DNA of 64,000 bases, from contig PHBE01000012.1 in the NCBI GenBank assembly GCA_002841885.1, forward strand, positions 62,001 to 126,000, written 5' to 3'. The notes beneath the pieces are model-generated. The model had not been told where the DNA came from. It was given only the letters and a program-made list of their open reading frames with translations, and did no database searches. Shown here piece after piece: positions 27,301 to 36,248 of the stretch. This DNA is from Deltaproteobacteria bacterium HGW-Deltaproteobacteria-18. Its GTDB lineage: Bacteria > Desulfobacterota > Desulfovibrionia > Desulfovibrionales > Desulfomicrobiaceae. Each line of letters opens with the position of its first letter. Position 1 is the stretch's first letter. The position numbers and the translations under genes are program-made.

Positions 27301-27848
27301 AAAAAAATATAATCCACTCCGTAAATCAGGCCCTGTCCCAGCTCTGCGACCAGGACAACGTGCGCTGGTCATACGACGTGAACGGCAACGCCTTCGCCTG
27401 GATCACGCCCGGCTCCCCCGATACGCTGCGCACCATCGCCCCGGCCCTGGCCGGGCTGCAGGCCCGCCTGCTGACCATCACCGCCTACCGCAGGGACAAG
27501 TTCGGACGGGCGGAAGGCCGCGAGATCGCCTACCACTTCGACATCGACGGCGTGGTCGCCACGGTGACGGTCCTCCTGGATGACGAGTTCCCGCGGGTGC
27601 CGTCCATCGCCCACTGGTTCAAAAACGCCGGCTGGAATGAACGTGAATTCGCGGAACTCTACGGGATCGGGATCATCGACCATCCCAGCCCCGGCCGCCT
27701 GTTCGTCGACAAGGACCTTGACGCGGACATCCTTGACCGGTTGATTCCGCTTTCGACCCTCATGAACGGCGCCTCGACCACAACCCTGTGGGAAAAGGTG
27801 TTCGCAGGAAAACAAATGCCTGACTGGGCCAAGGGAGAGCTGAACTGA
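27297..27848 (+). CDS. cooU: CooU, NuoC-like hydrogenase subunit
   Basis: A 183-aa hydrophilic subunit homologous to NuoC/EchD. The conserved stretch DDEFPRVPSIAHWFKNAGWN then EREFAELYGI is the 30-kDa subunit signature, followed by DHPSPGRLFV. The ATG at 27297 overlaps the cooX TGA by 4 bp, which fixes the start although the frame is open further upstream. The last base overlaps the cooH start codon. Confidence 0.92.
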   Translation: MKKNIIHSVNQALSQLCDQDNVRWSYDVNGNAFAWITPGSPDTLRTIAPALAGLQARLLTITAYRRDKFGRAEGREIAYHFDIDGVVATVTVLLDDEFPRVPSIAHWFKNAGWNEREFAELYGIGIIDHPSPGRLFVDKDLDADILDRLIPLSTLMNGASTTTLWEKVFAGKQMPDWAKGELN

Positions 27849-28942
27849 TGTCCACGACACCATCGACATACACCCTGCCGGTAGGACCGATGCATGTGGC
27901 CCTGGAAGAGCCCATGTACTTCAACATCCAGGTTGAGGGCGAAACCGTACGCAGCGTGGACCTGGCCGCAGGCCATGTGCATCGCGGCATGGAAGCGCTG
28001 GCCATGAACCGCAACTATTTCCAGAACGTCACCCTGACCGAGCGCGTCTGCTCGCTGTGTTCCAACAGCCACCCCGCGACCTACTGCATGGCCGTGGAAA
28101 ACCTGAGCGGCCTGTTTGTACCCGAACGGGCCAGGTACCTGCGCGTCATCGCCGACGAGGTCAAACGCGTGGCCTCGCACCTGTTCAACGTGGGCATCAT
28201 GGCCCACCTCGTGGGTTTCGATTCCCTGTTCATGCATGTCATGGAAGTGCGCGAGATCATGCAGGACGCCAAAGAGGGCGTCTACGGCAACCGCATGAAT
28301 CTCGGCCAGTGCGTCATCGGAGGCTGCCGTACGGACATCGACGCCGACACGGCCGCCTTTCTGCGCGGCCAGCTGGAGCAGCTCAAGCCCCAGCTCGACG
28401 AAATCCACGGCGTGTACGAGCGCGATCCGCTCATCCGCGCCCGGACCCAGGGCATCGGAGTGCTGTCGCAGGAGGAGGCCATCCGTCACGGCGTGGTCGG
28501 GCCGGTGGCCCGCGCCTCGGGCGTGGTTTACGATATCCGCGCCAAGGCCCCGTACGCGGTCTACCCCGACCTCGATTTCGAGGTCCAGTCGGACACCAGG
28601 GGCGACGTGCACTCCCGTGCCCTCCTGCGCCTGCGCGAGGCCGCGGAGTCCGTCAGGATCATCGAGCAGTGCCTGGACATGATCCCGGACGGCCCCATCG
28701 CCGTGAGCGGCATGGTGACAGTTCCTCCGGGCGAATCCGTGGCCCGCACCGAAGCGCCGCGGGGCGAGGTGGTCTACTACCTCCGCTCCGACGGCTCCGA
28801 TACGCCGCAGCGGCTCAAATGGCGCGTCCCGACCTACATGAACTGGGAGGCCCTGCAAGTGATGATGGCCGGCTGCCAGGTCGCCGACATCCCGCTCATC
28901 GTCAACAGCATCGACCCGTGCATTTCCTGCACGGAACGCTGA
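27848..28942 (+). CDS. cooH: CooH, large [NiFe] subunit of CO-induced-type hydrogenase
   Basis: A 364-aa catalytic subunit (NuoD/EchE-like). The nickel-iron ligands are the N-terminal ERVCSLCSNSHP (about Cys61/Cys64) and the C-terminal DPCISCTER. The protein ends three residues after the last Cys, so there is no C-terminal maturation peptide to cleave, a known feature of CooH. It reduces protons to H2 (or the reverse) with electrons from CooX/CooL. TGATG overlap with cooU gives coupling; hypA follows after 15 bp. Confidence 0.94.
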   Translation: MSTTPSTYTLPVGPMHVALEEPMYFNIQVEGETVRSVDLAAGHVHRGMEALAMNRNYFQNVTLTERVCSLCSNSHPATYCMAVENLSGLFVPERARYLRVIADEVKRVASHLFNVGIMAHLVGFDSLFMHVMEVREIMQDAKEGVYGNRMNLGQCVIGGCRTDIDADTAAFLRGQLEQLKPQLDEIHGVYERDPLIRARTQGIGVLSQEEAIRHGVVGPVARASGVVYDIRAKAPYAVYPDLDFEVQSDTRGDVHSRALLRLREAAESVRIIEQCLDMIPDGPIAVSGMVTVPPGESVARTEAPRGEVVYYLRSDGSDTPQRLKWRVPTYMNWEALQVMMAGCQVADIPLIVNSIDPCISCTER

Positions 28943-28957
28943 GTATTCGGGACGCCC

Positions 28958-29311
28958 ATGCACGAATCCACCCTGGCCATGAACATTCTCGAGATCGTCG
29001 TCGACCAGGCCGCAAGGGCCCAGGCGCCGGCGGTGCACCGGGTGGATCTGTGCGTGGGCGAATTCGCGGGAGTGGAGGCCACGACCCTCGTCTCCTGCTT
29101 TGCCATGCTGGCTGAAGGAACCCTTGCGGAAAAGGCCGGACTGGAGATCGAACGCATCCCGGCCACCGGAATCTGCAACCTGTGCGGCGCAGCCGCGTCG
29201 CGCCAGGGCAGGATCTTCCGGTGTCCGGTCTGCGAAACGTCAACGGTCAGGCTTGTCACCGGACGTGAAATGTACGTGAAGAGCATCGAAGTGGAAAACC
29301 CATCGCAGTGA
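28958..29311 (+). CDS. hypA: HypA, nickel-insertion protein for hydrogenase
   Basis: A 117-aa maturation factor of the usual length. The N-terminal MHE supplies the nickel-binding His2, and two CxxC pairs (ICNLCG and FRCPVCET, about 72-75 and 89-92) form the zinc site. It delivers nickel to CooH with HypB, which is not in the window. Its position inside the coo operon is the same as in Desulfovibrio vulgaris. Confidence 0.93.
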   Translation: MHESTLAMNILEIVVDQAARAQAPAVHRVDLCVGEFAGVEATTLVSCFAMLAEGTLAEKAGLEIERIPATGICNLCGAAASRQGRIFRCPVCETSTVRLVTGREMYVKSIEVENPSQ

Positions 29312-29319
29312 GGGAAAAT

Positions 29320-29832
29320 ATGTCAAACCCGTCGGAGAAGCCCACAATCCAGGCCAATGCCGAAAAATGCATCGGATGCAAGAAATGCGAGATGGCCTGC
29401 GTCAGCGCGCATATCAACCTGTCGTTCAAGGAAGCGAAAAAACGCGGCCTGCCGGTCTTCCCGCGCATCAAGGTCGTGAAGGTCGACAACCTCAAATTCC
29501 CCACGCGCTGCCACCACTGTGACGACGCCCCCTGCGTCAACGCCTGTCCCTTCGGCGTGATCCGGCAGGAAAAGGGCATCGTCACCGTCAATGAAGCCAT
29601 GTGCGTCGGGTGCAAGATGTGCGTCATGGCCTGCCCTTACGGAGCCATCGAAGTCGGCGAGGAAGGGGAAACGGGCTTTACGGGCCGCAAGAACAAGGGC
29701 GCGGCCAAGAAGTGCGACCTGTGCCAGACCTGGCGTGCCGACAACGGCAAGGACGTCTGCGCCTGCGTCGAGGCCTGCCCCAAACAGGTCCTGGAACTCG
29801 TGACGGTGCCGACGGCCGGGTTACAGCAATAG
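29320..29832 (+). CDS. cooF: CooF-like polyferredoxin, electron carrier to the hydrogenase
   Basis: A 170-aa iron-sulfur protein of the CooF/HycB/HydN type with four cysteine clusters: CIGCKKCEMAC, CHHCDDAPCVNACPFGVI, CVGCKMCVMACPYGAI and CDLCQTWRADNGKDVCACVE. In CO oxidisers CooF links CO dehydrogenase to the hydrogenase; no cooS is in the window, so its donor here is unknown. ATG 29320 has AGGGA upstream; a GTG at 29308 overlapping the hypA stop is an alternative start. Last gene of the operon. Confidence 0.88.
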   Translation: MSNPSEKPTIQANAEKCIGCKKCEMACVSAHINLSFKEAKKRGLPVFPRIKVVKVDNLKFPTRCHHCDDAPCVNACPFGVIRQEKGIVTVNEAMCVGCKMCVMACPYGAIEVGEEGETGFTGRKNKGAAKKCDLCQTWRADNGKDVCACVEACPKQVLELVTVPTAGLQQ

Positions 29833-30487
29833 ACGATACCTCGGACAGGGGAACGGGCAACGCCTGAGGCCGAAACTCAGGCAGGCCGCCCCCCCTCCTT
29901 GCAGCCATCCGCGCCCCTGTCCCCGGATTCGTATGATATATACTGCGGCAATCCTTCTGCCGCAGACCACGTTCCGCACCTCCGGATGCGGAACACTTTT
30001 TTCAGCGCCCCGGCATCCCGCCGCCGGACCACCCGCTCTCCGCCAGGCCGGAAACGTGATGCCAGTGTGGCACGGGCACGAGGACCTCACGCCGAGCGTA
30101 CACGGCGCGCCCTTCGTCCGTGCGCCCCGTCACGGCATGCCGCAGGTCACAAAGCACCGTATCCTGTTTCTGACTTCGGAAAACCGCGTGTTCCCTGCCC
30201 CTTTCCCGCCTTCGCCGCCTCATTTCTCCGTGTCGAAGACTTTTCCTGAGCCTGCAGGCAGCAAGGTTTCATGGACAAGATGAATGGCATGGGCGAAATG
30301 AGCGGTATGGACCCGCCCGGAAATACGGGAGAATCGTTCATTTTGTCCATACTGCCGGGCATTGATTTCAGTCCGGAACAATTCTTCAATGGTGACCACA
30401 ATATCAAGTGCATGCGTGATTGAATGCTGCTGTATGACATTTCTTTCATGAACAGTGCGCACGCAGAAAAATGGTCACACGCGGAAA
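29833..30487. other. Intergenic region after the coo operon
   Basis: It holds two hairpins without T-runs, GCCTGAG-N7-CTCAGGC (29862-29882) and CTGCGGCA...TGCCGCAG (about 29943-29965), which may end the operon, and one 50-codon frame listed separately. Confidence 0.45.
30271..30423 (+). CDS. Possible small methionine-rich peptide
   Basis: A 50-codon frame starting MDKMNGMGEMSGMD with four methionines in 13 residues, then a more ordinary tail ending HNIKCMRD. An AAGG lies 6 nt before the ATG. I recognise no family and cannot exclude chance; it is listed because codon choice and the ribosome site are acceptable. Confidence 0.25.
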   Translation: MDKMNGMGEMSGMDPPGNTGESFILSILPGIDFSPEQFFNGDHNIKCMRD

Positions 30488-30790
30488 AAGCGCGGAAAAA
30501 GGGTCAGATCTTTAATCATGAATTATATCGGAAAAAGAATAATCAGAATTTTCAATTTGGTTGCAGAATCAGCGCGCATAACAATGCTAGTTCTGCGTAA
30601 AATTTGTATGACAAAAGAAGGGCTTGCCGGTGATGCTACTTTTCTTGTAGCGAAAATGCGAAAAGGACTTGCTCGCTAGAAAAAGCCAAAACGAGGTTTG
30701 GTCCTTTTCCCCGTCCAGGCTTGTACTATTCAACAGTGAGTCAAATCATCCGTAAAATGGGATGATTCAAGATTCAAGCTCTGACCCCAG
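30488..30790. repeat. Repeat-derived sequence with GGGTCAG ends
   Basis: It starts GGGTCAGATCTTTAATCATG and ends ATTCAAGATTCAAGCTCTGA then CCCC (30764-30787), inverted relative to each other. The middle TTGTATGACAAAAGAAGGGC and TTGCCGGT resembles, on the opposite strand, 32780-32850. No gene; the right end cuts into the Sel1 gene. Confidence 0.5.
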
Positions 30791-31590
30791 ATTTTGCATT
30801 CGGCATACATTAGCCCAAGGAACGTTTGCGCTTCAGCATTGTTATTGTCGGCAGCTTTTCGAAGCCATTTCGCAGCCTCTTTATAGTTTTGACTAGCGCC
30901 TTCAGATTTAGCGTAAGCGATGCCAAGTGCGGTCTGAACTTCGGCATTCCCATCTTCTGCCGAATTTCGTAATAGATTAATTAATAATGTTTGGTCTTTT
31001 AAATTTGATAAAGTCATGATTAAAGCGGTTAAAGCATTTGAATCTCCATTTTCCGCTGCCATTAATATCCATTTTACAGCTTATTCTGTATCCTTAGGAA
31101 TAATTTCTCCGTCTGAATATATTGAAGCGAGAGCAGACTGGGCTTTGACATTGCCCCGCATGGCTGCTTCCTTATAATATTTGATAGCAATATCGTGGTC
31201 AACTTCTACACCAAGACCTTGTAAATACATTGAAGCTAATTCTTCTTGTGCCTTCGCGTCACCTTTGTCGGCAGCTTTTTGAAACCAATTCACAGCCTGA
31301 GTGTAATTCCTAGAAACACCTACTCCATGCGCATACATCGCGCCAATAATAGTCTGCGCACCTGTCTCTCCATTTTTTGCAGCTTTAAGAAACCATTTTG
31401 CAGCCTCTGCGTAATCTACAGGAACACCCCGTCCATAAAAATAAATCCCACCAAGTTGAAACTGCGCATCCATATCTCCGCTTTTTGCTGCGCTTAATGT
31501 ACTATCAAAAGACAAATTACTATCAGCAAAAGCATAATTTACGCACAATAATAGCACAAAAGCCAATGACACTATTTTAATTACTTTCAT
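30730..31590 (-). pseudogene. Sel1-repeat exported protein, broken by a stop codon and a repeat
   Basis: One Sel1-repeat gene on the minus strand. The first 169 codons give a signal peptide (IVSLAFVLLLCVNYAFA) and tandem 36-residue Sel1 repeats (GDMDAQFQLGGIYFYGRGV, GETGAQTIIGAMYAHGVGV, GDAKAQEELASMYLQGLGV). A TAA at 31081-31083 interrupts it; the same frame continues with AVKWILMAAENGDSNAL and two more repeats. The C-terminus then runs into the GGGGTCAGAGC-type repeat end at 30787-30764. Intact homologues scaffold protein complexes, often in the periplasm. The upstream fragment may still be made. Confidence 0.75.
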
Positions 31591-32057
31591 AAACCACCTT
31601 ATGAATATTAATATACATATAAATCAAAAAAAATATAAATAAATTATTTAAAACTTATATATAATAGCAAAACGATTAGAGTATTGCAAGCGATGTGAAG
31701 AATAACAAAGTGAGACTCACTCAGCGGATTGAATTGTCTTATGTTTTGCGTATTTCGCGCTAAATAGGCCGTCTTAGCTTCTCCGCTTAAAGATACATAT
31801 AACGCGCGTTCGTCTCCTCGCCATATTCGCAGCGCAAATCGAGGTTCAGATTTTGAATCTTGAATTATTCCATTTTCCGAATAATTTTACTTATCATTGA
31901 GCAATACAAAGCTTTCGCAGTAGCAACATGCGCCTGGGCATAGCCGAACTCAAGGCAGACCTTATGGATGGCTGCGTTTCGGTGTAAATGACCCTCTACC
32001 CCTGCTGAAACCTCCTCCAAGGCAGAGCGATCGATTTCGTGGACGCAATAGCCTCCA
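31591..32057. other. AT-rich and repeat-bearing intergenic region
   Basis: 31600-31700 is very AT-rich (likely the Sel1 promoter). At about 31798-31826 lies a sequence GTTCGTCTCCTCGCCATATT, preceded by AACGCGC, shared with 54678-54702, and at 31852-31872 a TTTTGAATCTTGAATTATTC repeat end. No gene is supported. Confidence 0.5.
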
Positions 32058-32669
32058 TCAATCTGTGAGCGCAAGTTCCGCCCCAAGGCCGACAAATGCT
32101 GAGGCAAATCCACGCCGTAGCCAGGTTTGCACTCGTGGAGACTCGATAACGGTATTGCGGAATACATGTGCAAGAAAGCCATAGATTACGAATACGATAA
32201 ACGTCATAGCCATGAAGGTAGCGCTGAGGAGTAGAAGCTGGAAAAGAGGCTGAGCTGTGCCTGGTTGAATGAATTGCGGAAGGAAAGCCAAGAAGAAGAT
32301 GGTCAGTTTGGGGTTCAGAATGTTGAGCAGGAACGCTTTTACGACCAAGCCAGCGGCCGTTTTTGTAGAGGGGTTTGCGTCAATGGCGAAAGCCGTCTTG
32401 TCACGCCATGTCGCATAGGCGACGTAGAACAAGTAAACCACACCAGCGTATTTCAGAGTCTGGAAAGCAAGCGCGCTTGTGTGCATGATGGTGGCAAGAC
32501 CCAAAACCGTAGCCATGAGATGCGGGAGTATCCCTGCCGTGCATCCTAGTGCGGCGAACACACTCGCCTTTCGGCCTTGAATAAGTCCAGTAGAGACGGT
32601 GTATATTACCCCTGTTCCAGGAATAAGCACCACAATTAACGATGTGATGAAAAATTCAATGCTGATCAT
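32058..32669 (-). CDS. LysE family amino-acid exporter
   Basis: A 203-aa inner-membrane exporter of the LysE/RhtB family with six hydrophobic segments. The family signature is LIVVLIPGTGVIYTVSTGLI then QGRKASVFAALG near the N-terminus; FLLNILNPKLTIFFLAFLPQ is the second conserved stretch. It exports an amino acid or derivative such as threonine or homoserine; the substrate is not predictable. ATG 32669 is used because GGGAG is 9 nt upstream. Repeat ends flank it on both sides. Confidence 0.9.
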   Translation of the reverse strand: MISIEFFITSLIVVLIPGTGVIYTVSTGLIQGRKASVFAALGCTAGILPHLMATVLGLATIMHTSALAFQTLKYAGVVYLFYVAYATWRDKTAFAIDANPSTKTAAGLVVKAFLLNILNPKLTIFFLAFLPQFIQPGTAQPLFQLLLLSATFMAMTFIVFVIYGFLAHVFRNTVIESPRVQTWLRRGFASAFVGLGAELALTD

Positions 32670-32679
32670 TTGATACATC

Positions 32680-33050
32680 TCCCTTGTCCTCTCATGCCCC
32701 TGTTTTGAACGCCTGGGATGGAGAGCAAATCTTGAATCTTGAATTTAACCACCATCCGGCTTTTTCTCCGAAATGGAACGTATCGCGAAAACGTCGATAC
32801 AAGCAAAGTACCGGTAACGGCAAGCGATTGCTTTGTCATACATATTTTGTGTTCATGACTTCCGCCCCTCCCCTCCCTGATACGACAAAAGCCACCCGTC
32901 ACCGGATGGTTTTTCGTCTTCCAAGTCAAAAAAGAGGTAGCTGGGGTCACATAAAACCACAGCGGAATCCGAAAAGAAAAAAGGGATTTCATTCTTCCGT
33001 CTGAAATCCCTTGTTCTCTAATGGCGGGGCCGATGGGACTCTGGAGTAGA
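32680..33050. repeat. Repeat block with REP palindrome, terminator hairpin and tRNA-Asp 3' relic
   Basis: In order: a repeat end AAATCTTGAATCTTGAATTT (about 32729-32748), a segment homologous in inverse to 30600-30660, a palindrome GCCACCCGTCACCGGATGGT (32890-32909), a hairpin AAGGGATTTCA...TGAAATCCCTT (32981-33012), then GGCGGGGCCGATGGGACTC (33023-33041), identical to the tRNA-Asp 3' end at 59970-59988. The homology stops after that. Confidence 0.65.
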
Positions 33051-33076
33051 CTCCAATTCGACCGGGCACCCTCAAA

Positions 33077-34006
33077 TCAGGTAGCACTCAAATTTTTAGA
33101 GCTTGTCAGTGCATCCTCGGCCAGTCGTACCAGGCTCTCCGCGAGGGCTTCGAGATCAGTGCGGGCTATCAGCCCCAAACGGATACCAAGGAGATTCCCT
33201 TCAGCCAACGCGGCGAAAACCACCCCGGTTCTGCGGATGGCGGAAAACGACGCGGGGAACAGCCCCATGCCTTCACCAGCAGCGATGCGTGCCAGCAGCA
33301 CGTCATGCTCGGCCGGTTCCTCCTTGAGCATCGGCGCGAAACCGGCGTGGGCAAAGACCCGTTTCGTGTGATCGAAAAACGCGGGGTGCTCTTCTCGCCG
33401 AAACCAGAAGAGAGGCTTCCCGCTCAGATCGCGCAAGTGATGGCGGCCCTGCGCGGCCTCGGGCCAGCCTTCCGGCAGGACGGCGAGCAGCGGCTCAGCG
33501 TAGGACAACGGCACGACATGCAGCCCAGGCGCGTCGAGAGGCAGCGCCACGAAGGCCGCATCGACTCTGCCCCTGCGCACATCGCGAACCAGGCGGGGCG
33601 ATGTCGCGCGCTCCAGACGCAGCCCCGGCCCATGGACGCCGAAAAGCCGCGACTCCAGGGCCGCGAAGACCCCCTGCTCGAAAGCCGTGGTCAGGCCGAC
33701 GACAGGAGCACGCGCTCCGGCGACGCGCAAGGCGTGCAGCCGCTCACGGGTGGCCGTCTCCAGTTCCAGTACGGGACGGACGATTTCGAGTACCCTTTCC
33801 CCTTCCGTCGTCAGGGTCAGGCCCCGGGAATGGCGGACAAACAGCGCCACGCCCAAGAACTCCTCCAGCCGCTTCATGTGGCGGCTCAGGGGCGGCTGGG
33901 CCATGAACAGGCGCTCCGCCGCCCGGCGCAGGTTCAATTCTTCGGCCACCACCGCGAAATAGCGCAGCTGCCGCAGGTCCAGGGATTCGAGCATCCGTTC
34001 CGTCAT
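33077..34006 (-). CDS. LysR family regulator, divergent from the carboxymuconolactone decarboxylase gene
   Basis: About 309 aa. The HTH lies at about 5-64 (LDLRQLRYFAVVAEELNLRR, RLFMAQPPLSRHMKRLEEFL), followed by an effector-binding domain. The sequence fits the BenM/CatR-like branch. It faces the decarboxylase-like gene across about 95 bp and presumably controls it. The start could be ATG 34006 or 33994; no clear ribosome site helps. Confidence 0.85.
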   Translation of the reverse strand: MTERMLESLDLRQLRYFAVVAEELNLRRAAERLFMAQPPLSRHMKRLEEFLGVALFVRHSRGLTLTTEGERVLEIVRPVLELETATRERLHALRVAGARAPVVGLTTAFEQGVFAALESRLFGVHGPGLRLERATSPRLVRDVRRGRVDAAFVALPLDAPGLHVVPLSYAEPLLAVLPEGWPEAAQGRHHLRDLSGKPLFWFRREEHPAFFDHTKRVFAHAGFAPMLKEEPAEHDVLLARIAAGEGMGLFPASFSAIRRTGVVFAALAEGNLLGIRLGLIARTDLEALAESLVRLAEDALTSSKNLSAT

Positions 34007-34101
34007 ACCGAAAAGGTATCGCAAAAAAAGTACGATGCAAAGCCTCTCCGGGCTCCTACTTCAATCGAAAGAGGACAAACACCCAACAAGGAGAGGAGAC
34101 T

Positions 34102-34482
34102 ATGACACGCTACGAGACGGGACTCGCCATGCTCGCAAAGGTCGATGGCAGCGTCGGGGAAAAGGTGATCGAGAGCCTGAAGGACATCGCGCCGGACTTC
34201 GGGCGCTACCTCGTTGAATGCTTCGGCGACATCTACTCCAGGCCGGGCCTGGACCTCAAAAGCCGGGAAATCGCCGTGGTCGCGGCCCTGACCGCGCTGG
34301 GGACGGCAGGACCGCAGCTCCGGGTCCACCTGCACGCCGCCCTCAATGTCGGCTGCACGCGGGAGGAGATTGTCGAGGTCATCATGCAGATGTCGGCCTA
34401 CGCCGGTTTTCCCGCAGCCCTGAACGGGCTCTTCGCGGCCAAGGAGGTGTTCGTTGAGCGGCGGGCCGACGGCAGGGGATGA
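34102..34482 (+). CDS. Carboxymuconolactone decarboxylase (AhpD-like) family protein
   Basis: A 126-aa all-helical protein. KSREIAVVAALTALG and LHAALNVGCTREEIVEVIMQ are the family core; the AhpD CxxC is absent (only one Cys in GCTREE), so thioredoxin-like peroxidase activity is unlikely and decarboxylase-like chemistry or another role is possible. AAGGAGAGGAG precedes the ATG. Divergent LysR regulator next door. Confidence 0.88.
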   Translation: MTRYETGLAMLAKVDGSVGEKVIESLKDIAPDFGRYLVECFGDIYSRPGLDLKSREIAVVAALTALGTAGPQLRVHLHAALNVGCTREEIVEVIMQMSAYAGFPAALNGLFAAKEVFVERRADGRG

Positions 34483-34649
34483 AGGCTCGCCCCATCCTCA
34501 GGCAGCCACGACACTCAAGGAAGTCGCTTGAAAACGACAGGAACACGGCCTATGCCGGTGCATGGGGCTCGCACGGGTTCCATGCGTCCGGCTTTAGGCA
34601 CGTCCGGACGATGCCCCATCAACATGAGATACCAACGGCTTCCCGATTT

Positions 34650-35018
34650 ATGACGCACCAATCCTTCACCATCCGGGTGATCGAAGCCATCCACAGCATC
34701 CCCTCGGGTAGGGTCGCCACCTACGGGCAGATCGCGGGCATGGCCGGAAACCTGCGAGCCGCCCGGCAGGTCGCGCGGATTCTTCACACGTGCTCGCACT
34801 CAGAAGGGTTGCCCTGGCACCGCGTGGTCAACCGGGAAGGACGCATCGCATTGCGGGTCTTCCAGGGTTACGAAGATCAGAAGCGGTTGCTCGAAAACGA
34901 GGGCGTCGAGTTCGACGGAACGGGCCGCATTGATCTGGAGCGCTTTCTGTTGGGGTCGGGTTCTGATATTGGGGCTGGTCGGGTTGGGTCTCTGAGACCA
35001 AGAGTACTTGTTCTCTAA
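34650..35018 (+). CDS. Alkyltransferase-like (ATL) DNA-repair protein
   Basis: A 122-aa protein of the O6-alkylguanine transferase fold. RVATYGQIAGMAGN (about 22-35) and RAARQVARIL carry the arginine finger region; the active-site motif reads PWHRVVN instead of PCHRV, with Trp replacing the alkyl-acceptor Cys, which defines ATL proteins. These bind O6-alkylguanine and hand it to nucleotide excision repair. The last residues (about 110 on, GSGSDIGAG...VLVL) are encoded by the tRNA-Asp relic/repeat flank, so the original C-terminus has been replaced. Upstream in-frame starts exist at 34611 and 34479; none has a strong ribosome site. Confidence 0.8.
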   Translation: MTHQSFTIRVIEAIHSIPSGRVATYGQIAGMAGNLRAARQVARILHTCSHSEGLPWHRVVNREGRIALRVFQGYEDQKRLLENEGVEFDGTGRIDLERFLLGSGSDIGAGRVGSLRPRVLVL

Positions 35019-35079
35019 CGGCGGGACCGATGGGCTTGAACTCACGGCACGAAGAAAAGTCAAAAGCAGTCCTGACCCC
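34952..35079. repeat. Degenerate tRNA-Asp relic with a MITE-type right end
   Basis: ACTTGTTCTCTAACGGCGGG followed by ACCGATGGGCTTGAACTCAC (35006-35045) is a mutated tRNA-Asp 3' end with its flank, followed directly by GTCAAAAGCAGTCCTGACCC (35059-35078), the inverted-repeat end seen at 19.0 and 13.7 kb. A possible degraded left end GGGGTC is at 34953. Confidence 0.55.
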
Positions 35080-35323
35080 TTTTCTTCTCGGCCCAGATAG
35101 TTTCAAATCTCATGGAGTCACCCTCACTTGAATCGTTTGCCCTAGCAAAAGACTGCGAAACGGATACATTGTGTGCATTACAGATCCTGGCAGTATATTC
35201 GGAGGGACTCTTTTGTTTGGTTATCACGTCTCGATTTGACTTTCTTTAATGCCGCTCGCTGCTTCTCCAATCAATTATTAAATACTTTGAGACTGACAAT
35301 ACTATCGGTACGCATCAGCCGAA
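35080..35323. other. Intergenic sequence, nothing recognised
   Basis: No gene, RNA or clear repeat is seen between the MITE-type end and the DUF4143 gene. Confidence 0.4.
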
Positions 35324-36088
35324 TCACCGCCCCCATAGAGTAGACAGCGGCGCGGCCAGGAGGTCTGGCCCCAGTGAGAATGTTTCCGCACCGTCGTAAA
35401 GGATCACTCCAAGGCGCATTTTGTCGCCCGCCGCTTCCGCGAAGCGTCGCATCCCCTGCAGATCGCGCTCGTTGACCGAAGCCGCAGCTTTCACCTCCAC
35501 CCCGACAAGTTGCCCCTGAGCATTCTCGATGACCAGATCCACTTCATACTTGGCACGGTCCCTGTAATGAAACATCCGATATTCGTTATCGGCCGTGGAG
35601 GCATGTTTGAGCAATTCCGAATGGACAAAGGATTCAAGAACATGTCCAAAACGGTTTCGCCCGGGCAGGCCCGTCGAGGGCGTCAGCCCAAGCAGGGTCG
35701 AGAGCAGGCCGGAATCCAGAAAGTGCAATTTGGGCGTCTTGACCAGCCCGCCGATTCGGTTGCGACTCCAGGCTTCGACACGGGTCAGCAGAAACATCTG
35801 TTCTAGAATGCCCACGTAACGGGCCGTGGTCTTGTGGTCGAGACCAAACTGTCCTCCCAATTGCGAAGAGTTGCACATCTGCCCGGACATTTCCGCCAGC
35901 ACGCGCACAAGACGCGGAAAAGAGTCAGATAACGCATCTCCTGCCCTGCGATCCGACGTGCCAGCCTGCCTCGGACCGCTGATTAGAACTGTCAGCGTAT
36001 CCTTCGCGTCATCAATTCGTTTAGTTAGCAAATGATGACAACCGACTGTATTCATGTTTAAATTTGTATTCAAATTGGGATTTATCAT
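35324..36088 (-). pseudogene. DUF4143 AAA ATPase with the ATPase core deleted
   Basis: The 254-aa frame joins the first 30 residues of an AAA/DUF4143 protein (LTKRIDDAKDTLTVLISGPR then QAG, the beginning of the Walker A site) directly to the DUF4143 half (SGQMCNSSQLGGQFGLDHKT, FHYRDRAKYEVDLVIENAQG). The Walker A lysine, Walker B and sensor region, normally about 130 aa, are missing, so it cannot hydrolyse ATP. The DUF4143 C-terminus with its PD-(D/E)xK-like end (EVDLVIE...VGVEVKAA) looks complete. The region before residue 20 is a low-complexity Asn/Leu stretch. Confidence 0.75.
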
Positions 36089-36248
36089 CGGACAAATTGG
36101 GATTTCAAGCTATTACAATTGGGATTTGACAGGCACCACCCCAAGTGCCTCGCATCGCTTCGATGCGTTCATGGCGCCGGGCGCCAATCACGTCCACGCA
36201 TGCAACCGCCAACAAACCCAAACCGATCCCCACCTCAAGAAACAACTC

